Source: Pristionchus mayeri (lineage: Eukaryota > Nematoda > Chromadorea > Rhabditida > Neodiplogasteridae). Taken from it: 64,000 nucleotides of DNA. The notes under the pieces were generated by a model, which did no database searches, was not told where the DNA came from, and worked only from the letters and a program-made list of their open reading frames with translations. The position numbers were made by a program, and so were the translations under genes. Below, in pieces: positions 10,101 to 20,600 of this stretch (position 1 is the first letter of the stretch; every line of letters starts with the position of its first letter). Where the stretch lies: the NCBI GenBank assembly GCA_036245805.1, contig BTRK01000001.1:39382995-39446994 (forward strand), read 5' to 3'.

Positions 10101-13100
10101 CTCACCGACTGGGAGAATGCGACCGATGAGATCGAGGACGAGATGGCGTACTGGGCTAATCGGTCTGTTTTTCACATTTTTATCCGTTTCCAGAAATACA
10201 ACCTCGAATTTTAGCATTTTTGTGCCTGGAAATAATCGATTAATGACGTTGTTTGTGTTTTCGAAACTTTCAAATGACGTTGTTTGTGTTTTCGAAACTT
10301 TCAATTGCAGAACTCAAGTGATGACGTTCTCAAACCTGACAAAACAGTATGGTCTGAGCTTCTACTGGAGCGCCCTCACACTAGTTACTCTGGGAGAACA
10401 GGCAAACATTTTGACACTCGTCTTGCAATTATATCACGAGCTAAGCATGTTATCATTGCGATAACATTTCGTTTGCTACAGCGAAAGTGCTTGCATTTTC
10501 ACAATTATTCAATTCCAGCCTTGGCCCGGCGCGACGTTTCAGTTCGTTTTCGAAACCTTCGATACGCTGTTGGGTCAGTTTTTATTGATTTTTCTAGTAG
10601 AAATTCAAATCGAAGTATGTCGAAAAGTTTTCTCTCAGTCAACAAAAATATTCGAAACTTCAAAAGTTCAGGACTGGTGATCTTCGCTTGGATTGTGGGA
10701 GACGTTGGTAACATGGTGACCACCATGAATCAGATTAGATCGAACTTCGAGGAGCTGATGGACGGATGCAAGGGTTACATGATATCCAAGTGAGTTGCAG
10801 TCATGATAGTAGGGTGGTTCGAAATTCGTGTAATTCTGTCTTTATTGTACATTCTCAGTCTACCCTCGACTGATCTAGAGCGAGTGTAGGATGAAGAGAT
10901 AAAGTATTTTCGAAAATAAAATTTCAGGAAGGTTCCTGAGCGGCTGCAGGGCAAGGTCGTGCACTATCTCGGCCACATCTGGACATCGGGCAAGATGAAT
11001 GTCGATGAACGAGTGAGTAGTCCGTTGTATCCATAGATCGAGATGGTTTCTTCGATTTATCATTTACTGTTTTTACTGTTTTTTTGCGTTTGAAAATGCC
11101 AAAGCGATTGACTCGTCTTTTATATACTCTCAATCCCCCTGTCAGTATATCAGTTTGATGGATGTTCAAGCCGGAGAAAATCGAGCAATAATAGAACGCA
11201 AGCAATAACGTGTTCGATTTCAGAGAATAGTATTGCGGAAAGTACGGACTTAGCATCTTTTTTTGAATCTCCGTTGGTCATGCCTCCATCATGACTTCGC
11301 GATAACATAATCTCTTCATGCTACGTGCTCACTCACTTGTCTGCCCGGAGCAGAATGAATGAATGAACAGACCACTTCTTCCCTCAAATTGACCCTAATG
11401 ATTGCCGAACTACAACTCTGACCTACCTTAACCTTCAGCCTATCCTAAGCGAAGTCTGATGACTGAAGTACATTTCTTTGTTCTAAGGCGATCGCTGACT
11501 TCATGCCTCCTCGTCTCTACGGCCAGCTTGCCGTGCACATACACATGGCCACACTAAGGAGGGTCAAGCTGTTCGAGGTTCGTATATTTTCATTTTTTTA
11601 TATGAAAATGAACAAGTATGATGAGCAAGAAAATTTAATGAAGCGTAAATTTTCAAGGTACTATTATAAAATTGGGATGGTCTATTATTTCCCAGAGAGA
11701 ATTCGCAGAATAAAGAGAGTTGTTTCCTATGAAATCCCTACATTATTTTCTAATAACACTGACTGGATTTCATAATTTGGCCGACCATTTATTTTTTGTT
11801 ATCCTTTTTGCTTCATGCATGTGAAATGAAAAGACGTTGACCCGAATTTCGAACTTAGCTCTTTCTAGGACTGCGAGCCGCACCTTCTCTACGAACTGAT
11901 CCTCCGACTCGAACTGCAAGTCTTCAGCAAGGGCGACTACATCTGCAGGAAGGGAGAAGTCGGCAAGGAGGTCAGCGATTTATTCTAAATTAACATATTT
12001 GAACGACAAAGTAAATTGAAAGTCTACCAAAATAATGGTTCACTCAGTATTTCCCTGCATTTTCCTTCTCTAATTTAGTTGGGTCGCGATGAATTTAGAT
12101 TTACAATTCGACTTCGATGATCAAGCAATTTTCCAGATGTACATCGTCAAGTCGGGGTTCGTCGAGGTCGTCAGCGAGGACGGGAAGACGGTACGATAGG
12201 ATTGTCTGACTGATTCCGTAGACGATAACGATGACGATAACGATGACAACCAGGACATTCGCGTTCAGATGTATTCGCCTAACACCTATGAATCTCCTTA
12301 GAAATTCAGCTCAGACAATCAGCATGGCGTAGTGATCATAACTACCGTACTCAAAGGACTACAGTACATCAGGGCAATCAGGGTCAGGGAAAGCCTTGCA
12401 GGTCTTCGTCCGACTGGGCGAGGGTACTGTGTTCGGCGAGTTGTCCATTCTCAACATTCCCGGGAACAAGAACGGGAACAGGCGTACCGCTAATGTCCGA
12501 TCTGTGCGTTTTCTAATGCACGATGAGAGAGTTACGATGAATTACCAATCCCGGGAGAAAGATGATTTCATTTATACATCAGAAAAAAGGGAGCAAGGAA
12601 TAATTATTTTCAGGTTGATGTAATAATTTATTCCAGGTCGGCTACTGCGATCTGTACACGCTGCAGAAGGAGCATCTGTGGGATGCACTCAATGAGTACC
12701 CGCACGCGATGCACTCCTTGATGGAGAAGGGTGAGGAAAACATATTATTCTTAAATTTATCTTTCCTCAGTAATTCGAAAATAGTCGTTGATGAAATATA
12801 CCTGTCGAACTGCTTGGTCGGTCTAGAAGAAAAAGTGAGAGAACTGGAAAAATGACGAAATATACGGAAAAAGTATCAAAATATGGCTTATTTATTCAGG
12901 AAAAGTGCTGCTCGCGAAGGACAATATGCTAGAGGAGGTGGAGGAGAACCCGCTCGATTTCGAGGTACCGCTCAATGCAATTCAAGCTATCGATTGTATT
13001 ACCTGCCAATGATCACTATCGAATTGCAATTCACAGTCTTACCGAACCGGTGCTTCTGAACTGCTCGACAGTCGTTCTGATTACTGGAACCATAATTTAT

Positions 13101-13529
13101 GGAAAAAAATGATCTTTGATCTTCTAGGGTGAGCTACCACTCGAGTTGAAGCTCGCGAAGGCAAAGCAGGCAATAGATCTTATAAATGCACGATTAGAAG
13201 CAGCGGAGAATTCATTCTACGTGAGTTTTATAATTTGAAAAACAAGAAAAAAATCGTGCACTATTTTGCAATTTTAATAAGGACTAGCACGAGACCTATT
13301 CCGTTATGGACTCATTCTATAATACATGAGAACCGTATTTGTAGAATTGTATTGAAGAACACACCTGTATTTTCAGGACTTCTCTTCCACCGCCAAGCAT
13401 CGGTTGTGCGTGGTCGAAGAAACTGTGCGAACAGCGGATTTCCGGCATTACTTCATCCATGAGGCTGAGGAGAGTGAGGAAGAGGTGGAAGAGGAGCGAG
13501 AAGAGAAGATTTCGTTGTCGAACTTGTAA
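7151..13529 (+). CDS. Cyclic nucleotide-gated cation channel subunit
   Basis: Plasma-membrane cation channel opened by cGMP or cAMP, of the family used in nematode sensory neurons. Exons: 7151-7282, 7492-7631, 8150-8237, 8297-8348, 8474-8538, 8786-8847, 8933-9068, 9135-9252, 9385-9504, 10074-10162, 10311-10401, 10519-10573, 10672-10789, 10928-11012, 11488-11577, 11869-11970, 12137-12190, 12402-12503, 12637-12730, 12900-12964, 13128-13220, 13377-13529; about 700 residues. Domains in order: S1 ([13 protein letters not shown]), S2 ([13 protein letters not shown]), S3 ([13 protein letters not shown]), S4 ([16 protein letters not shown]), S5, pore [19 protein letters not shown] with the acidic filter residue, S6, C-linker, then the cyclic-nucleotide-binding domain with [11 protein letters not shown] and NRRTANVRS (the Arg and Thr contact the phosphate and purine in known CNGs). 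The tail is short and Glu-rich. The ATG follows TTTCCAG by one base, suggesting trans-splicing. One intron is GC-AG (10402), and the 9252/9385 junction is one phase off. TAX-4-like or another CNG paralogue cannot be decided. Confidence 0.93.
9569..9992 (-). mobile_element. 5'-truncated RTE-type non-LTR retrotransposon in a CNG intron
   Basis: On the minus strand an open frame reads [20 protein letters not shown], then [20 protein letters not shown] and [20 protein letters not shown]. This is the region after the reverse transcriptase domain of RTE/BovB-like ORF2 proteins. The 3' end on that strand is a short run of TTGA units, as typical of RTE elements. The insert is bracketed by an 11 bp direct repeat TACGGTCATAT at 9558-9568 and 9993-10003, which I take as the target-site duplication. 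Only about 420 bases are kept, so it is dead on arrival (5' truncated). It lies antisense in the intron between the S5-pore turret exons. Confidence 0.88.
10242..10303. repeat. 31 bp tandem duplication before the pore exon
   Basis: Two adjacent copies of a 31-base unit containing GACGTTGTTTGTGTTTTCG and AAACTTTCA. The second copy ends only a few bases before the acceptor TTGCAG at 10310 of the channel pore exon, so it includes the pyrimidine tract region. Confidence 0.85.
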
Positions 13530-13558
13530 ATCTTAGAAACACTGACATAAAGAAAGTA

Positions 13559-13980
13559 TTAGGTTGTCTCAAAAGTTTCTGACTATTTTCATTTTCGAAC
13601 ATACTGCCCTTCCCCGTGCTTTGTAATCTACCAATCAACTAATGGTTTTCAACAGTTGATGTGACCTTGGGAACACTTTAAAACGAGTGTTATTGTGGAC
13701 CAATTCAATCACTAAGGATAGCACTGTTCACAGCTAAATTCGACAATGGTGGAAATTAATCTCAGTTTTGAATAGATTTTAATTCTATTGAGAGCTCTGA
13801 TATCGACTTAACAAAAACATTGTTTTAAAGTGTAATGAATGGGCTTATTAAATTTCCTAATGCCAAAGGATTGGCCTCAAAAGCATACTTGATAATGGCT
13901 CTCAATCCCAGTCCTGCACCAATTACAATTCTCAGAATATACATTTGCTGGTATTTTGCAAGTGCGGATCGATCAGCAAC
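13559..13980. mobile_element. Mariner-type element, one end only, running into the gap
   Basis: TTAGGTTGTCTCAAAAGTTT starts at 13559 directly after a TA dinucleotide (13557-13558). This is the terminal inverted repeat sequence typical of mariner elements in nematodes, and it resembles the end at 56036. The other end is not seen and may lie in the N run. I cannot read a transposase in the visible part. Confidence 0.65.
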
Positions 13981-14480
13981 NNNNNNNNNNNNNNNNNNNN
14001 NNNNNNNNNNNNNNNNNNNNNNNNNNNNNNNNNNNNNNNNNNNNNNNNNNNNNNNNNNNNNNNNNNNNNNNNNNNNNNNNNNNNNNNNNNNNNNNNNNNN
14101 NNNNNNNNNNNNNNNNNNNNNNNNNNNNNNNNNNNNNNNNNNNNNNNNNNNNNNNNNNNNNNNNNNNNNNNNNNNNNNNNNNNNNNNNNNNNNNNNNNNN
14201 NNNNNNNNNNNNNNNNNNNNNNNNNNNNNNNNNNNNNNNNNNNNNNNNNNNNNNNNNNNNNNNNNNNNNNNNNNNNNNNNNNNNNNNNNNNNNNNNNNNN
14301 NNNNNNNNNNNNNNNNNNNNNNNNNNNNNNNNNNNNNNNNNNNNNNNNNNNNNNNNNNNNNNNNNNNNNNNNNNNNNNNNNNNNNNNNNNNNNNNNNNNN
14401 NNNNNNNNNNNNNNNNNNNNNNNNNNNNNNNNNNNNNNNNNNNNNNNNNNNNNNNNNNNNNNNNNNNNNNNNNNNNNNNN
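13981..14480. other. Assembly gap (500 N)
   Basis: A run of exactly 500 N; its true size is unknown. It separates a mariner terminus from the first visible exon of the PAS-domain gene and could hide upstream exons. Confidence 1.
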
Positions 14481-14693
14481 GTGTGTGCCGAAGCGAGAGA
14501 ATTTCCCAATGGCCCTCAGCTGATGAAATGACGAACCTCCGCAGGCGTTTTTTCCCACTTTGTCGCGCAACATTTTACCACCTCCTCTTTCACCCGCTTT
14601 TTCCCCTCTCTACCCCTCTTCCGATTCAAACCGTCGGCCTAAAACTAGTTCTTGAGGCTCCGCCGCGGGTGTGGGGTAACTCTCGCGCACACG

Positions 14694-17600
14694 ATGCTGG
14701 AGGACGATGACGTCACTATGGCCGCAATCGATATGCACAGACGGTACGATAATATCGATTGGACAGATAGGTTACGGTAGTTTTCCAGACCGGACGAAGC
14801 CGCGCTGCGATCGCTGTTTCCTGATGATGACATTGTAGAGGAGGAACAGGTTTCACTTTATTTTTCAATTAAAAAATTGTCGAAAATACTTGAATATTTT
14901 TCAGATGTTGGCCCTGTGCCATCTGATTTCCACCGCTTCGACCTCGTCTGAGCCCACCACAAATTTTCAATTACATCCTGCTTCGCCGGTATCGTCTTTT
15001 CTCTATTTTCATGACATTTTCCGGGGTGCAAATGAAATTCTCCGCCACGGTTCTCGCGTGTTGCATGTAGGGATCGTCTCCGACATCTACGTCACGTCTA
15101 CTCTAATGTAGAGTGCGCAATGGTTTATCCTGGGTACAATAGATGCACTCGTGCCCTATCACATGCGCACGTATTATCCTTCCCGTCTATGCAAACCGCA
15201 CTGAAACTAGTCAACAAGCGATGGAGTTATACGCAAACTCCAATGTTTTCATCCTTTCCTTTCTTTGGCGAGCGCTATTTGGTCAGCCGTCAGTCTGGTG
15301 GCGCTTATTTTGCTCAATCTCTTCATCGTCTGACTCTCTCAATATCGAATGCTCTCTTGCTCTGTTCTAACCTAGGAGGGAGTGCGAGAAATGAAGAGAC
15401 ATTGGCGATCCAAAATCACAGGTGTCCTTTGTCTTCGTGCTCACACATGAGGGTCGTGTCCACCAGTCGACCGCGGGAGTAACTGGACATCTCGGGTTCA
15501 GACAGGTAAGCTGCTTTTGTTCTTTTATCTCTGAGCAAATGTGTAAATGCATTATCATGGGAAAAACTTGCTATCAAATTGCCCCATATTTTGCTTCTGC
15601 CTTTACCATTTCTGTATTTGTCAACCTAATTTGAAAGAGATACGATTGCAAATTTCATCAAATTATTAAAATCGGAAAAATCAGGAGGAATTCGTGAGTC
15701 AGTCCGTCTTCAACTTCGTACCCGTCTCTGATCAGTCCCTCATCACTCGATTGCTGCCTGCCGCCAATCAAGGTTCGTTGTTCTTTGATCTTAAGCCCGT
15801 TGGATATATATTCGGCTGTTCATTGGTGCGCTTCAGTTGAAGATTTTACTAGAAAGGTCTTGATCAATAGGGATACGCCTCTCATTTCGCAATTCGAGGA
15901 GGGAGAGGCGTAGCGGAATCTGCACCTCGCATCACAAGGCCATCTCAAGCCTCTATTGTTCACCGAAGATCAAAGATCAAGTGGACTATATTCAGATGTC
16001 TCCTCTCACTCTCCTCGTCGTCGAGAGCGATTCCGATGCGCATTCCTCTCGCGAATGCGCCTCGACCACCCGCCTAGAGAGGTGCAGTTTGAGGTGAGAC
16101 ATTGTTATTCTCAACTTCTCTGCCTGACTCTCTCGCTATGGCACACTCGCTCGCGCACTCCGACCTAATGGACGGCAGTTTACGCTGGCTTCGTATTTTT
16201 GCGCACGAGAAGCATGAATCGAAAAAATATAATTCGAATAAAAAAGAATATACCTGCAAATTACTCTGTATCTATCGATCTAGTTGGATTAGCGTTTTTC
16301 GTACCGTGACCGAAACATACCCTGAACGACCCGAGAGCTTGTGTGACATAAAGGATGGAGCTGCTTCCCATTTCGCTGAATGAAAAATCCTAATCCGGTT
16401 AGGGTTCTCCATGACGTCATACGATGACGAATAAGTCTCTTTATTCTGCGCACTCTCTCACGTTGTTCTCACGGCGAGGACAAAGCGACTCTCATCGGTG
16501 TTTTTATCCTTTTAGAACAGATAGTTAACAACAAAGTGTTAACAATTCTTCACTGCCCTCAAAAATATAGAGTTCTTAAAAGACCAGTTCCAAAATGAAG
16601 GACAATACGCTCATATTTTGGAATTCAAACTTCGCCCTTAGTAAAATGCCGTTTATCGACCCAAGCGCACATTTCGTAGTCTGTGTCAAAATGATTGCAA
16701 TCTTCACGTAAACAATCGTAAATCCTCATACCACGAGAGTGTGCTGAAATGAGAGTTTGGCCTGACTCTCTTCGTTTCCAATGCTCTCTCGCTTTCTCTA
16801 ACCGGCGAATGACGCATGCGGAATGAAGAAGGCAATCACAAATTCTTGCAGATCTCAGCCCTCCGATGCGACTCGCCTGTCTACGACAGCCGATCAGCTG
16901 GTACGTGACTTTATGAGGGAATTTCACGATTGTTTACGATCACTGTGCATTCTGGTACTTGAGAAGCATGGTTCAAGAGCATATTTCGAAAACTAAAAAT
17001 AGCTTATCTGAAGATCACGCAAAGATTTCAATTCTCTCTCTTTAGAAGACGATACAATTTGTTCTTATGAGTATCAGTCTTATGAGTGCAAGGGATAATT
17101 GCAGGATGTGTAGTTTGCGTAGCCAGAAGACTACCCGAGGAGGCAAACAAGGTACTTCATCTTGATATGGCTACTATGGTTACTATGGAAGCTCTCCCCC
17201 TAGAAGCACTTTGTACAGCAGGAGCAGTAGTACTAGCAGTATTCGGCCTCATCTAACAACATCACCTAGAGTAGTCGTCTCTTGACAGCCTTTGCCTTAC
17301 CGTTTACTTTACTGCTTTCTGACAACCAGGCTACCGTAATATCCAATCGATTGTAGGTCATCGCCCTCTCGTTGTTGCTAGACGCTGAAGGCATCGTGCA
17401 CAGCGTGTTCACGCGGTGAGATCTTCTCACTTTTTTCTTTCTTTTCCTTTTTTCGGGAGTTTACACAACTAATGCATAAAAATGACAGATACTATCATTC
17501 CTTCTTTTAGAATACTGTCACTCGATATTTCGTTACAGCAACTGCAGCACGCACCAGGGCACCTTCCAGCAGCTGGTGGGCGGGGCTTTCAGGGCGGTTG

Positions 17601-20600
17601 TCGCACCCGAGTACGCAGTCGCAGCTGAGCGACTGCTCACTTCGCGTGAGTGAAATATTATTGTTGTTAAAATATGTACAACAAGAAATGGTAGGAGCCG
17701 TCGCCATATTGTGGCTGCGTGAGGTGTATTGCAGTTCTTGCAAAAAAGGGAGTACAAAGAAAAATGAGATAACTTGAAGAGATAGCTATTAGGCTATGAT
17801 TCGCGGTCTAATGCGTTGCCTAGGGATGCATCTGCTCAAAGAAGACACTGGCTTAGCAGTACTCTCCTGGGGTCGATTCTCGAAGAGGGGCTGTGGGCAC
17901 TAGATTGGATGAGAACTCCATGCCGTCTTTGACCTATCAAAGGCAGCATGGAGTCATAGTTCTCATCCGACCTAGTACCGGGGCTTTGCCGTTATCTTTA
18001 CCTTCACCTAATGATAACGCAATGCTGTTTCAATATTTGCTCTACATCACTCATCGGCTGTCGGGAAATTCGCCCAACGAGTTTCATTGTTGACAAAATC
18101 CGCCCAAATTGAGGTGAAACAGCACAGTTTTTGCCATTGTCGGATTTTTGCCCAACGTTTCACCATTATCCTGTGACAATTATTCGGTTTCTGGTTACTA
18201 ACCTTTCCGACCATATTCTAATTTAACGCAACTCATTCCTTATCATAGCCAAAGAGAGGTAGGTAAGGAAGGAGATGTTGAACTCCTGATTTCATCAACC
18301 ATCTGGAGACCTCCTATCCATCGATTGCTTGCGTGTATTGCGCGCGCGCTCTTATCTGTTTCTTTCTCCTCGCTTGATAAGGCTGTGATAATGACTAGCT
18401 TGAGAGTGATCATGTCCCCATAAGAGATTCCCCCCTCCTCCCCTCATAATGCTAACTGCTTCTTTCGGGTCATTATGCAGTTTCTTTTACCGCTCAAACC
18501 AGATTCGAACATTACCGTCAGGAGCCCTAAGCGGGAAATCCACTAACTTCAAAAATATGATGAATGGAAACTTGTCAATTATATCTATTTATTTGTACTC
18601 TCTTTTCTCGTAGAATGTCGTGGATTGTCTGAGGAGTGTCTGACTCTCTCTATATCACATGCTATTTCGCTTTCTGTAAGCGACGAGAGAGCATGCGTTG
18701 TGGAGAGAGTTAGACACTTCCTCTCCCTCCCTCTTCCGTTCACCCAAGACTTTTCTCGATGCGACGATATGAAAATATTCCAGAAGATATTTGCACTAAA
18801 CCTCCCACATTTCTCTCCCATCTTTTTTCAGTAATCTAAGATGTCTCTAACATGTTAAAATCTATATCTATCTACTTTCTTCCAGAGTGCGAGTCTCCTC
18901 TCGAGCTCGATCTCCTGCTGTCCGATAAGCAGTTTCGCGTGACAGCCACTTCGCTCGTCTCGACGCCGCCCCGCGTGCCCGTGCGCCTCGAGTGCATCGT
19001 AGCCTGGTACGCGATGCAGCTACAGTAACCCCCGACGGATCGACTACTGACTATATTTCAGGTGTACGGTAAGGAAGCCCTCGACGGCCTTCCAGCCTCA
19101 GCTACTGCAACAGCAGCAGACGCAGATAGTCGTTCCGCCTCCGTCCTACGCCGCAGCCCACGGTAAGGTGGTTTTGGTGAAGGAAGTGTTGCATTCTGCG
19201 ATTTCAGAAACGTCGCCAGCGAGTGATCCCCAGGACGCCCTCTCACTCGTGTGCAGCTCGGTGTTTGGCGACGAGAACATGAACATGCCTGTGGGTTTAA
19301 TTACGATCCAGACATAGTTGATCTTTGATTTCACAGGCTATCCCCCCTTTTTGATTTATTTTTATTGATCTTCGTTGATCTTTGATCTTTGATCTTTACT
19401 CTTTGCTCTCGCAGGCTTCCCAAGACGTCGCGCCTGCCGAGAAAACCCGAAAGAAGCCCGGGCCTAAGAAGCAAAGGTTCGATCAATTATCCTTATCACT
19501 CTTGATACTTTTTGAGAGTGGTGATTTGGCGTTATCGCGTAACGATTACTAATTAATGGTGTGTTACTAATGAGCTATGCGTGATTTGCAGCAAGCCTCG
19601 GGCTAAAAAGGGAGCAGCGGGTACTGCAGCTACTCCTCAGGATTCCTCTGTCTCTTCCTCAACGGGCGACGATAAGAACTCCGTATTAAAGGTGAGTTTA
19701 TAAACTAGGGAAAACTCAGATTAATCATTTAGTCAACAATTTCAATTGGAAGGGCCTCGTTTTTTTTTTCAGAATTCACTGAAATTTAGCATTTTCAATA
19801 AGTTCGCATGCGGACTCTCTTCAGTTTTCACGCTCTCTCGTCTCTCTGACTGGTGAGAGAGCGTGCAATCGGAAGAGAGTCAGACCATTGCTCCTTGCCA
19901 GTCTGCTGAACTGTGCCTGCTGTTACTGCCTAGGTTGCCAGCTATTTACGAATACCTTAGGCTACACTACTAGCTTCTGACGACATTGTCCTGTTATCTT
20001 CCCCTTTCTTCGCCCCTCTGGACCCTCTCGAAGTCCCGCGCTTTCTTATCGACGAAAGACTGATTGATAAGGCACCGAGACGATGATTCAAACTACAAAC
20101 TTGTTTTTTTCTTGTTCAATTATCAAATTTAATTATTTAAATAATTAATTATCGATTTTCAGAGTCTCCTCGGCGCACCTATGCAGCATCCAATGCAGAT
20201 GGAGATGCACCCTGCCTATTACAAGTTTGTTTATTTATTTATTGGTTTTTGTATATTCATCTGTGTTCAGCACATTGCACTCTTCATGATCTTTATCGAC
20301 ATAATACGGATAGTATGCGCAAACCTCAGATCGAACGGTGATCCTAGGAATAGCTTCGAGAGAACTCTCTTCATTCTGAGTACTCTCTCACCAATCTGAC
20401 CGGCGAGAGAGTACGTCAAATGAAGAGACCATTCCGAGCCATGCCTAGTCATGTATCCTGGAAATCGACTTGCTCGATCTAAGCCTTACCGCAAATGATA
20501 AAAATGTGTGCTGCAAAAACGTTCTGTGCCTAAATTTAGTGCGGAATAGATGCTCGCTTGACTAATACAAATTATGCGTTGGCACACGGTATTTAATCGA

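Larger units (their letters stand above)
13530..14693. other. Intergenic region interrupted by an assembly gap
   Basis: After the CNG stop come a mariner-type terminus (13559 on), A/T-rich DNA, then 500 N (13981-14480) and a C/T-rich stretch up to the ATG at 14694. No coding exon is convincing in the sequenced part. Open frames reported across the N run are artefacts of the gap. Confidence 0.6.

Noticed and set aside
13835..14710. Long open frames spanning the N run
   Set aside because: They consist mainly of unknown bases and exist only because N has no stop codons.
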